A stretch of 36,101 nt of DNA from Corallochytrium limacisporum (taxonomy: Eukaryota; Opisthokonta): assembly GCA_002811645.1 (NCBI GenBank), contig PDIP01000075.1, positions 26,149-62,249 of the forward strand. The letters are read 5' to 3'. The translations under genes were made by a program, and so were the position numbers. The notes under the pieces were generated by a model that had not been told where the DNA came from, ran no database searches, and saw only the letters and a list, made by a program, of their open reading frames with translations. Below, piece by piece: positions 9,416 to 18,004 of the stretch; the first letter of the stretch is position 1; each line of letters begins with the position of its first letter.

Positions 9416-12400
9416 ATGGCAGACGGCGACGAGGAGGCCTCTCGCCGTTTCATGGAGCAAGTGGCCTCAGGCACAATTGAGGCTGCCGCATCCGTAGGCC
9501 AACAGGGCCATATCATTCGTACTCCGACAAATCCTAGATCTGAAATACGGGCTAACATAGCACCACGCGGTGGGTATGCAGAGATGCATGATGGTGAGGA
9601 GAACGCAGAACGTGACCGGTGGACCGTAGAAGAAACGAACGAGCCACCAATCGTCGACGTACGGGCAGTCTCGGTCATGGAGCGGACATTCGACGATCTG
9701 GAACAGTACAAAGCGCCAGAGCTCATTAGAACAGAGAAAGGATTTCCGAGCGCCGAAAAACTTGTCCAGTCATCCTCGTCGGAACCTGTCGCCGCACCGC
9801 GCAAAAAGAAATCTCTGTTCGCCCAACGCAAAGCAGCAATGAAGTCCTCCGCTTCTGCTAGTAGTTCAGCGGCTGCGGCCCCGCCACAGGGATCGCCCAT
9901 AGCAAATAATAGTACAGAAGCGGGCAGGATCATTGCGAGCATGTCAAAACAGGAGCGAGCAGAGTATTTGCGAGATGCACGTGAGTTGATTGGCAATGAC
10001 ACGATCAAGCGTTACCTGTCCACGGCTGGCAGTAAATCCGCACGGGATCGGTTCCGGGAAGCTAATATAGGTTATGAACCCGAAAAGGATATGCCCGCTG
10101 TGATGGAGAAGAGTAGGTCAGGAGGTCTGACAGCGGCTGTGAAAGTCCAACAGCCGCCTGAATCAACAAGTGTCGCCGCATCAGTTGGTACTACTGATCA
10201 TTCAGCTATGCCCGTCCCAGACGTAGTCGCTGACCTACAGCGTCGCTATCCGAATCTCGGACCATTAGAAGTGGACAAAGTGCAATGGATGCTAAACCTT
10301 GACGAGGAGGAGAAAGCTAGGAAGACCAAAATGAATGATGTCGAGCATCCCGAGACGGTGCGTTGCGAGTGGCGCTTTGATTTTCAGGGAAAGATCGTCG
10401 GTGACAATGATACTGATCCGTACAGTGGACTGCATCACCACGGTGATGAACCCGAAAAGGGCGGTTACACAGTTACTGAACTTTTGATGCTCATGCGGAG
10501 CTCGTATCAAAGGCAACAAGTACTAGCATTTGATGTTATGGCAAGAGTATTGCGGAATGGCCTTAATGAGGGCTTTGATCGAAGAATCGAGACTCTTTTG
10601 CTGGAAGAATCGGGGGCTTCTCAACGTAACAAGGAACCAGGCCCTTTGTTTACCATTCCCCAGCTGAAAACCATGTGTCTTGTCCTGCGCATTGGCATCG
10701 ACTCTTCGACTCAAAGCACACAGGAAGCGGCATTGAACACTCTGAATGCCTTACTGTATAATGCTGTGGATGTCGAGTGTGTTCAAGAATTTGCCATGCA
10801 AGTGTACAGGGGTGATGAAATGGTAGAAATGTGCCCATTGGTCGGGCCCCAGAATGAACTCTCAGAAGGAGAAGATGGTGGTGACGAGGCCGACGATGAG
10901 CATGCGGAGATGAAGGACCGGAAACGCTTGGAAAGAGACCTAAACTTGTGCGGGGTGGACCTTTTGGCAGGTTTCTTTGCCATGGACCTCGCAAAACGGG
11001 TTGAATTTGTACTTTATCAAGCGTTCCTCCGGTTTCAGCGATTGGATGAGCGGAAACAAAGCCACCAGATGGATCATGAACGTAAGGTTATTGGCCAGTG
11101 TATTGAGATCATGACCGCCGTCGCTTCACATTCTGGCGCGCTGGGTCATAACATGTTCCAGCAGTGTCAGCGGCTGGCTTCGATCTGTGAGGGGATTTTA
11201 GCGTGGCACCGGGACCACTCTGTGACTGCCCATTTGGTGCATACGGTGTTTCGTTTCATGCATGTCACGTGTGCATCTACACCGATCGGTGGAAAGAGCC
11301 TACTCAAATGTGCAGGTGCCACTCTGGGGAGCTACCTGATGAAGGCTGCATCTAGTTTGGATCTACTGTCTCGCAATGATCCATGTGAACGGGCGTCTAT
11401 TTTTAAAGCAGCTACGCATGTAGTGAGCATCTGGCGTGCAGCAACCTATGCGGAATTGCTAGACATTGACGATGTCATGGATACTTACTTTTCGAGTTTG
11501 ATGAGCCCACTGCGAAATCTCACCGCTTCTTCACCACAAGAACATCTTGAACTGGCCTCTGCATCGCTGAGTTTGTTCACTGCTGTCGTTGAGCGTGGCA
11601 ATGCTGCTCAATGGAAGAAAATTGCTGTGGTGTTTGACTTTGCGGTCTCAATTCTTCGTCAGTTAAAGGATGTGGTTCTCGGCTACAATGGTATGGCTGA
11701 TTCCATAACTCATGCAGTCGATCAAGGCCAACGAATAAGCCCATTTCTTCTGCTGCTTGGCAATTCAATGCATTTACTGGGTGCATACTATCAGAATATT
11801 CGCAGCTTGGAGAGTCTTAAGGACGTGCCGCGATATCTTTTGAGAGTGGAGGATCTGACTCAGACACTCTTTGCGGAGGTAATTTCCAGTCAGGCAATGA
11901 AACACAGGGACGAATTCAGATCCCTCGTGGATAGCTTGCGGGCAATAGTTGTGGTCCCCCAGAATGCAAGCACCATTTATTTTCCACAGGCGCCTTCTCT
12001 GTTCACGAACAAGATCAGTGAAAAGGGGAGCCTGACTTCACAATCAGTACCTATCCTGCAGCTGCTGACCTACACCAGTCACTACGACTCTAGTGTTTGG
12101 CACTTATGGTCCGGATTACGTGACTGCCACCCAGAGTATGATGTTCTGGCTTCCGAGATATTGACACCCTCTGTGTCACTGATCAAGTCTTTAATTGCCT
12201 TTAACTTGAGGCAAACGATTCTACAAATTATGCCTGGACTGGTTGGACGCACCGGAGCGTATTTATTCCGCACTGACTCAGTCATGCAGCACTGGATCCT
12301 CAATGGCATTTCTCGTCTCGTCGGGAAGTCCGTGCACAAAACGGACGGAGACAGTGCTGTGTTTGCCCTGGCACTCAGCCTAATGACCCGTATTCTACCA

Positions 12401-13618
12401 AATGATGAGATCCTGGCTCGGGAGATTCTCTCGAAGATGCTCTTTGCAGCTCCTCTTGCTACTGACTTGGCCCTTTGTGCTGATCAGAACGCCCTCCACG
12501 AGATCACTGAGATTTTGGGAACCGAAGATGAACAGGCTTTGATGGCTTCAATGCGATCCCAATTGCTACCAACCTTCGTGTCCTCGGTCGAGCGAGGCAG
12601 CAAATTTGAACAACGCATTGAAGACGCCGGTCGCACATTGATCTGCCGTTCGACAGGTTCCGTGGTGCCTTTTGACTGGCTTTTTATGCCCTTGGCTGCC
12701 TGGAGCACTGGGGCGTCTAAAGAGGGGACTGTCCTGCAAAGCTCGTGCACTGACAAGCAAGTAATTAATTTCATCGCCTACCACATCTTGTTGCGAGAAA
12801 CCTACCCAGATTTCTACTTGGCAGCCTACAACCCCGGTCTGTGGTATGTCCGCCTCACACTTATCATGCTGCTAGACGCGAACATATTCCTCGATCCGGG
12901 CGTGCTCAACCTCATGGGTAAGAACCTTGAATACTTAGTGAGTGTCAATAGCCGGTCCTGGTCATTGCACGAGATGGCTGTGGAGTCTCTGGATTTTGGG
13001 CCCGTCTACGAGCAGGCCCTGACGCGATTCGCGACCGAATCCTACGGCAATGAAGTGTGGGCCTGCTGGTTAATGTTTGCTCTTCGTGTGCACGGTGGCA
13101 GTGTCACACTACGCCGTGGATTCTGGGCTCATCCAGAGGAGGCACCCGCTACCATCCGAGTGTCTGAGGAAGAGCTGACATCAACAGCTTTTCAAAAGAA
13201 CCCGTCCCTGGCTGCGCGATTCATAGACTGGCTCTTCAAGGATCCCGATGCAGAGACCGACGGTGTAGTACTTCTGAACATGCTGCAGCTTGTCCGCACA
13301 GGCACCATTGGGCGTGGTCAGCACAAGTTTGTTCATGATCTGGCCTGCTTTCATCTCGGCAGGGCTGTCACGCAGTTGCTAAAGGCCGCAGACGCTGACA
13401 TCACAGCCAACGAGGGGCCCAAAACTCAGGAGATTCGGCCGTTGGCCGATGTCTTGCGTGGCATAGTGGCATTTCCACAGCCTTCACTCGCGCTGTGCCT
13501 CAGCCAGATACCCGCCAAACTACGGAAAGACCGACTTCCACAGGTAAGTTTGATGGTTTTCGGACAACATGGAGAGGAACGTTGGATGCAACGGTTACAA
13601 ACCGCGGTGGCAGAATAG
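9416..13618 (+). CDS. RPAP1: RNA polymerase II-associated protein 1 (RPAP1)
   Basis: A single 1400-residue frame matches RPAP1, close to the human length. RPAP1 helps assemble and import RNA polymerase II and links it to Mediator. The N-terminal family signature KKKSLFAQR lies at 130-138. The RPAP1 N-terminal domain is at about 172-201, with SMSKQERAEYLRDARELIG. The RPAP1 C-terminal domain starts at about 317 with CEWRFDFQGKIV, followed by GLHHHGDEPEKGGYTVTELL at 338-357. The rest is alpha-helical repeat sequence of the TIP120/HEAT kind, as in homologues. An acidic insert (SEGEDGGDEADDEHAEMKD) is near residue 490. The start lies in a CCATGG context. The stop is only 94 bases from the convergent PEX19 stop. 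Confidence 0.95.
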   Translation: MADGDEEASRRFMEQVASGTIEAAASVGQQGHIIRTPTNPRSEIRANIAPRGGYAEMHDGEENAERDRWTVEETNEPPIVDVRAVSVMERTFDDLEQYKAPELIRTEKGFPSAEKLVQSSSSEPVAAPRKKKSLFAQRKAAMKSSASASSSAAAAPPQGSPIANNSTEAGRIIASMSKQERAEYLRDARELIGNDTIKRYLSTAGSKSARDRFREANIGYEPEKDMPAVMEKSRSGGLTAAVKVQQPPESTSVAASVGTTDHSAMPVPDVVADLQRRYPNLGPLEVDKVQWMLNLDEEEKARKTKMNDVEHPETVRCEWRFDFQGKIVGDNDTDPYSGLHHHGDEPEKGGYTVTELLMLMRSSYQRQQVLAFDVMARVLRNGLNEGFDRRIETLLLEESGASQRNKEPGPLFTIPQLKTMCLVLRIGIDSSTQSTQEAALNTLNALLYNAVDVECVQEFAMQVYRGDEMVEMCPLVGPQNELSEGEDGGDEADDEHAEMKDRKRLERDLNLCGVDLLAGFFAMDLAKRVEFVLYQAFLRFQRLDERKQSHQMDHERKVIGQCIEIMTAVASHSGALGHNMFQQCQRLASICEGILAWHRDHSVTAHLVHTVFRFMHVTCASTPIGGKSLLKCAGATLGSYLMKAASSLDLLSRNDPCERASIFKAATHVVSIWRAATYAELLDIDDVMDTYFSSLMSPLRNLTASSPQEHLELASASLSLFTAVVERGNAAQWKKIAVVFDFAVSILRQLKDVVLGYNGMADSITHAVDQGQRISPFLLLLGNSMHLLGAYYQNIRSLESLKDVPRYLLRVEDLTQTLFAEVISSQAMKHRDEFRSLVDSLRAIVVVPQNASTIYFPQAPSLFTNKISEKGSLTSQSVPILQLLTYTSHYDSSVWHLWSGLRDCHPEYDVLASEILTPSVSLIKSLIAFNLRQTILQIMPGLVGRTGAYLFRTDSVMQHWILNGISRLVGKSVHKTDGDSAVFALALSLMTRILPNDEILAREILSKMLFAAPLATDLALCADQNALHEITEILGTEDEQALMASMRSQLLPTFVSSVERGSKFEQRIEDAGRTLICRSTGSVVPFDWLFMPLAAWSTGASKEGTVLQSSCTDKQVINFIAYHILLRETYPDFYLAAYNPGLWYVRLTLIMLLDANIFLDPGVLNLMGKNLEYLVSVNSRSWSLHEMAVESLDFGPVYEQALTRFATESYGNEVWACWLMFALRVHGGSVTLRRGFWAHPEEAPATIRVSEEELTSTAFQKNPSLAARFIDWLFKDPDAETDGVVLLNMLQLVRTGTIGRGQHKFVHDLACFHLGRAVTQLLKAADADITANEGPKTQEIRPLADVLRGIVAFPQPSLALCLSQIPAKLRKDRLPQVSLMVFGQHGEERWMQRLQTAVAE

Positions 13619-13649
13619 TAAGCCAGTGCAGTGCAAGGCACTTGCCAGA

Positions 13650-13655
13650 AATAAA
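13650..13655 (+). promoter_or_regulatory. Putative poly(A) signal of RPAP1
   Basis: AATAAA occurs 31 bases after the RPAP1 stop. Cleavage 10-30 bases further on would put the mRNA end just short of the PEX19 stop codon at 13713. Confidence 0.55.
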
Positions 13656-13712
13656 GGTCACAAGATCGTGTATATTATTATGATGGTTTGTCTTTAGGAA
13701 CTTTGCATTTTC

Positions 13713-14951
13713 TCACTGCATGGGACACCCCTGTGCGCCAAGCTGTGATGCAACATTGTCAGGCAGTTTTGGCTGGCCGTTTGCATCGTACTCCATGCCT
13801 GGCACAACCTGTGACAACAGTGACTGCGGCGGATGACCGTGCTCCTGGACCTTGCTCATAAGCTCGAGGATCCGGTTGAAGTTGCCTGTTTCGTTCTCAT
13901 AGGCCTCCTTGAGCTCCTTCATGACTCCGTACTGTGCCGTGTACTTTTTGTGTTCCTCCTCCGTCAGAGTGTCCTCGTTGGCATCCAACCATCCTGGATA
14001 GGCGTCCACAAGGTCTTTCACGGGCTCATAGATCATTTCTTTGCCCAAGAGCTGCTCCATCATGGCCTGCATGCCCGGTAACATAGAAGCATCACCTTCA
14101 CCGCCCATGGACTTCAGTAGCTCCTCTAAGCCGTCCATCTCTGTGTCTTCAGTGCCTTCCCGTGTGTTCGTCTGCAGACGCTCCATTGCTGCGTTGATGC
14201 TTGACGCTAGAGGGTCGGTAGCAGGCGCGGCCCCTCTATCACCGGCTGGGGCCTTCGGAGTTGCCTTGGGTTTCGAAGCTGACGAGGATTCGGCTTTGGC
14301 AGGCGTGCCTGGTGCATTCACGACGTGACCCAGACCCATCTTGCCCATGATCTCGGCGAGCTCAGCCTCCTCTTCCTTAGTAATCTTCAGGTCTTCCGCC
14401 TTGGGAATTGCCTCAGCAGGAACACCCTCTGCCTTGAGCAGTTCTTGCATAAAGTTCGGATTATTCATCATTTCGGAGATGAGCTTCATGTCATCATCCA
14501 CCGTCCGCTGACCAGACGCCGCCTGGGCTCCCAATTGGGCGAAAGGGGACATGCCCGGCATCGCACTAGCAGCACCAGCAGGACCAGTCGGCGGAGGCGC
14601 CCCGGCCGCCGCTCCAGGGCCGCCTCCCACCATGGCCGCCATCATTTCCTGCATGAAGGCCTGCGCCATATCAGCCTGTTGTCCTGCACCACCGGGAGCA
14701 CCTCCCTGGCCCTGCATCATTGCCTCAAGCTGACTGGCGAACTGATCAAAGGAGGCATCATCGGATTCTAGCGCGTCTCGCAGGGCGTTTGCATCCATTA
14801 ATCCCGGTCCTGTAGGGGCACTGGAATCACCAGCCTTCGTCGCTGTGGAGGAAGCTGCATTTTTCTTTGGAGAAGGCTTTTTCTTTGCGTCAAAGTCGTC
14901 CAGAGCTTCATTTAGAAGATCATCGAGATCGTCATCTACGCGGTCTCCCAT
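13713..14951 (-). CDS. PEX19: PEX19, peroxisomal membrane protein chaperone
   Basis: This 412-residue cytosolic receptor binds newly made peroxisomal membrane proteins and docks on PEX3. I start it at the ATG at 14951 (ACAATGG context), because the longer frame begins only with a GTG. An N-terminal acidic amphipathic helix (DDLDDLLNEALDDFD, 6-20) matches the PEX3-binding site. A long Gly/Ala/Met-rich disordered middle follows. The folded C-terminal domain begins near 290, with MQAMMEQLLGKEMIYEPVKD and YPGWLDAN, the most conserved part of the family. The protein ends CPMQ (409-412), a CaaX box that predicts farnesylation as in yeast and human PEX19. Its presence implies that the organism has peroxisomes. 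It is convergent with RPAP1. Confidence 0.95.
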   Translation of the reverse strand: MGDRVDDDLDDLLNEALDDFDAKKKPSPKKNAASSTATKAGDSSAPTGPGLMDANALRDALESDDASFDQFASQLEAMMQGQGGAPGGAGQQADMAQAFMQEMMAAMVGGGPGAAAGAPPPTGPAGAASAMPGMSPFAQLGAQAASGQRTVDDDMKLISEMMNNPNFMQELLKAEGVPAEAIPKAEDLKITKEEEAELAEIMGKMGLGHVVNAPGTPAKAESSSASKPKATPKAPAGDRGAAPATDPLASSINAAMERLQTNTREGTEDTEMDGLEELLKSMGGEGDASMLPGMQAMMEQLLGKEMIYEPVKDLVDAYPGWLDANEDTLTEEEHKKYTAQYGVMKELKEAYENETGNFNRILELMSKVQEHGHPPQSLLSQVVPGMEYDANGQPKLPDNVASQLGAQGCPMQ

Positions 14952-15961
14952 TGTTTTTTGGTGTGTTAGGTTTGAAATCAGACTAAGAGTTTCTTTAACC
15001 ACGGTGGTTTATTGTGTGCCAACTGGATTTCTTATTTGTCGATACCTAAAGCTCTCTTCTACCAACTCAGATACCATCATTAGAATCAAATGATAACCGA
15101 GACGATATAGAAAATTGACTTCTCAAGTTCCCGCAGGGAACCCAGAACGTTGTAAAGGTTATTGGGGCCTGCTGGCTTCCCTTAGTTCCAACCCGCGGGC
15201 GGTCTTTTTGCGGACCGAAACAGAAAGGTTGCAGGGGGAGGACGACGGGCCTTCCCGGTCCCCCTGGTCGGGTGGTTGTCCCCTGCCCGGAAGGTGGGCA
15301 GAAGGGGGAGGTGTGGTGTGGGGCCCCGGAAGGAACGGGGGCGAGGGGAGAGAGGGGGGAGAGAGTTCCNNNNNNNNNNNNNNNNNNNNNNNNNNNNNNN
15401 NNNNNNNNNNNNNNNNNNNNNNNNNNNNNNNNNNNNNNNNNNNNNNNNNNNNNNNNNNNNNNNNNNNNNNNNNNNNNNNNNNNNNNNNNNNNNNNNNNNN
15501 NNNNNNNNNNNNNNNNNNNNNNNNNNNNNNNNNNNNNNNNNNNNNNNNNNNNNNNNNNNNNNNNNNNNNNNNNNNNNNNNNNNNNNGGGGGGGGGGGTGT
15601 TGGTTGCACAGAATGTTTGGTCCCTGTCGCTATTTTTAGGCACCGCGGAGGAGGGTCTGAAAGTTGGGGTGGCCGTTGCGTGGGGGGGGGGGCACCCCGC
15701 GGGAAAGGGGGGGGGAGAGAGAGCGAGGATGGGTCCGCCAGTCCCGGGGGAGTCAACGGACCCTACGCACCCAGATGAAGCGAAGGGGGGAGGAAAGGGA
15801 GATCGCGGTAGACCGGACTGTGCTGGACCATGACATTGTTGTTGGAATTGGTTTCTTAATCTGTACTGTAAACTATGGATACAATTATCTTGAGGTTACA
15901 ATGCTCCTTCTGTCCGCTTGCAGCAAAGAGTTGTGTGGGATACGGTCAGGCGGGGACAATC
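14952..15961. other. G-rich intergenic region around assembly gap
   Basis: This stretch separates two minus-strand genes and contains the run of Ns. Both sides of the gap are strongly G-rich on the plus strand (15180-15369 and 15587-15830, with uninterrupted G runs at 15587-15597 and 15682-15692). The open frames across the gap are translations of N and are meaningless. Missing sequence could hide a short gene, but the flanks look like simple sequence. Confidence 0.7.
15370..15586. other. Assembly gap (217 Ns)
   Basis: An uninterrupted run of 217 N is bounded by a purine-rich sequence on the left and a G run on the right. The true length is unknown. Confidence 0.99.
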
Positions 15962-18004
15962 TCATCCTTCCCTGGCGTCCTCCTTAACGTCGAGGTGGTA
16001 ATAGCGGAATCTTTCGCCGGTGCCGCCTGCTGTGACCAGACCAGTATGCTGCCAGGATACCGGTTTTGAGAACATTGGCCCTTCTACACAGCAAGTGTGG
16101 AACTCACCGTTCTCACCACACGGATCGAGTCCAGCTTCTTCCAGGGCTTTCACCATGTCCAAGTCCCACATCTTGCCCAGGATATCCATGTCTTTCGGCA
16201 CCTGTTCAGTATCAACCACCACCACGACAGCCTTCAAACCGCCCTTGATCATCTCTCGGGCGAGTTTCCCACTGTAGGCTATGCGTCGGATCTTGAGGTC
16301 GTCTTGTTTCGGGTTTCCTTCGCTGCTCTGCTTTTTCTCCGCCGCATCACAGTCCTCGTAGATCGGAAAAACTGCGTGCAGTGGTTTCTCCTTACCACGA
16401 CCAGTGTCGAGCGCCAAGTCCCGCAGAGTCGTCCTGCGCCACGCTACGATATCGGATAGAAAGATATCTCCGTACAATACACTTGTGATCTCATACTCCT
16501 TGATCGCCACCTTGAGAGTATCTGAGGTGACTCTGAGGTACACTTTGTTGTCTGGAGACTTTGGCATGACCGTCTTGACCATGGGAAGGCCAGTGCAAGT
16601 GGCCTGCTGGTCGAGCAGGCGCTCACTGACCGCCTGATGGACGTGCACACGTGCGTTGCCATCTTCCGGATCCGTCACGCAGCTCCAAAGGGCTCTTACA
16701 CCCGAATGCATTAGGTGCAGAGTCCAGCAGCTGTCTTTGCCGCTGCTGAAGCTCAACAGTGCCTTCCTGGCTGGCCAAGATCCGCAGACACGGCAGAAGA
16801 GGGCACTTTGTCTGGGTAGATCATGTCCGCAAGAAGCGCATGGATCAATTCCCTGAAGTTTCTCTGAAATCCCTGACTCCCCAAAGACATCCACCCAGAC
16901 CACGAGGTAGAACGCATGCTCCAAGCTACGCAGCGTTTGCGGTGCAATCAGGCCCGGCGGTACAGTGCCAATGATCGCCTCCTTCCGTGTGGAGTTGGCA
17001 TCATAAAGATCCCTCGCGCGGCTGAGAGTGGAAATAAACCATGATTCGTTCATGGCGGACGTGCGCTGCTGGGGCAATCCATCGGTGCTCTCATCTTGAC
17101 GCCGGACTAACTCGTCCCAATATGCCGCTTGACTCAGGACTCGCGAGCCAGAACCGAGTTCTATGGGATCCTTACGGCGCCACCGACTCGGACTCTTCGG
17201 GAAGGCCTCTCGCAGTGGAATCTTGCCCGTGACGTGTCTGATCCGGCCTTCCGTGGTCTGATCCTCCTTCAAAGGTTGCACCTCCATCCATGCTTCACCG
17301 ATGAGATCAGCTTTGGTCAAAGATTTCATTGCCACGTCGATGAACTCTTCGGTCAGATACGGGCTCCGTACGTCAAGACCTTTGATCCTTCCCAAGTTTA
17401 TTGTAGAAAAGGTCCACGTCTCTCTGATCTGGCGCCTCCTTAGTTCAAACGTGGCCGAATCCAATCCCCAAAAGAAACTGTACCCTCCGAGCAGCTCATC
17501 ACTACCATCGCCGGTCAACACCATTTTGACGTTCGGATGTGTCTTGGTGAGGTGGTCCAGAGCCTTGGCACAGACCAGGGTGTTCCGGAGTTCCATACCA
17601 TCGAACGACTGCAGATGGGTCACACAAAAGTTCAACAGATCCCGGTCACGGAGAAGATCCTCTGCAACCATTTTTAGAACTATGTGTTCGCTGTTCCTTA
17701 CGCCAACTCTCTGCCCACAGGTCAGGGCGTACGGGGTGTCCGTTGCATCCTCGAGCAATACCGTGACCATCACAGTGGGCGGTCTGATCTTGACGGGTTT
17801 CTCGTCAACGCCATCTGAGTCGACGGCCTGATTGATCGCCTCTACGATAGCAGCAGTGTCCACACCCCCGCTCAGGATGAGTGCGTAAGGCACATCCGTC
17901 TCAGATACAATGCGATCCAAGGAATTGATCAGTGCTCTGCGGACCCGCGTCGCTGCATCTGTCAGAGTCGGCGCGCTACGCCCTTTATTTGTGTTTTCGT
18001 CCAT
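15962..18004 (-). CDS. AsnB-type PP-loop/zinc ribbon/DUF71 PP-loop fusion
   Basis: One 680-residue frame joins two ATP-pyrophosphatase domains. Residues 15-290 resemble the synthetase half of asparagine synthetase: PP-loop SGGVDT (45-50), LTGDGSDELLGGY (163-175), GLDVRSPYL (209-217) and KIPLREAF (261-268). The glutaminase half with its N-terminal cysteine is absent. A zinc ribbon follows, with C389, C392, C404 and C407. Residues 412-648 form a DUF71/COG2102 domain: PP-loop SSGKDS (420-425), YGDIFLSD (511-518) and DPCGENGEFHT (627-637). This resembles the bacterial DUF71 subgroup more than eukaryotic diphthine-ammonia ligase DPH6, and no RidA-like domains follow. Both folds activate a substrate by adenylation before amidation. 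I infer an ATP-dependent amide or amidine-forming enzyme and do not know its substrate. The ATG at 18004 has a GACATGG context. Confidence 0.88.
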   Translation of the reverse strand: MDENTNKGRSAPTLTDAATRVRRALINSLDRIVSETDVPYALILSGGVDTAAIVEAINQAVDSDGVDEKPVKIRPPTVMVTVLLEDATDTPYALTCGQRVGVRNSEHIVLKMVAEDLLRDRDLLNFCVTHLQSFDGMELRNTLVCAKALDHLTKTHPNVKMVLTGDGSDELLGGYSFFWGLDSATFELRRRQIRETWTFSTINLGRIKGLDVRSPYLTEEFIDVAMKSLTKADLIGEAWMEVQPLKEDQTTEGRIRHVTGKIPLREAFPKSPSRWRRKDPIELGSGSRVLSQAAYWDELVRRQDESTDGLPQQRTSAMNESWFISTLSRARDLYDANSTRKEAIIGTVPPGLIAPQTLRSLEHAFYLVVWVDVFGESGISEKLQGIDPCASCGHDLPRQSALFCRVCGSWPARKALLSFSSGKDSCWTLHLMHSGVRALWSCVTDPEDGNARVHVHQAVSERLLDQQATCTGLPMVKTVMPKSPDNKVYLRVTSDTLKVAIKEYEITSVLYGDIFLSDIVAWRRTTLRDLALDTGRGKEKPLHAVFPIYEDCDAAEKKQSSEGNPKQDDLKIRRIAYSGKLAREMIKGGLKAVVVVVDTEQVPKDMDILGKMWDLDMVKALEEAGLDPCGENGEFHTCCVEGPMFSKPVSWQHTGLVTAGGTGERFRYYHLDVKEDAREG

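Noticed and set aside
9058-10008. A 316-codon minus-strand frame
   Set aside because: It lies mostly antisense to the start of RPAP1, whose identity is secure, and its translation shows no family.
15067-15833. Several frames crossing the N gap
   Set aside because: They stay open only because N codons cannot be stops; the flanking residues are Gly/Pro-rich translations of G runs.
15962-16900. Calling the DUF71 half a normal DPH6 diphthine-ammonia ligase
   Set aside because: The motifs SSGKDS, YGDIFLSD and DPCGENGEFHT match the bacterial DUF71 subgroup better, the RidA-like C-terminal domains of eukaryotic DPH6 are missing, and it is fused to another enzyme.
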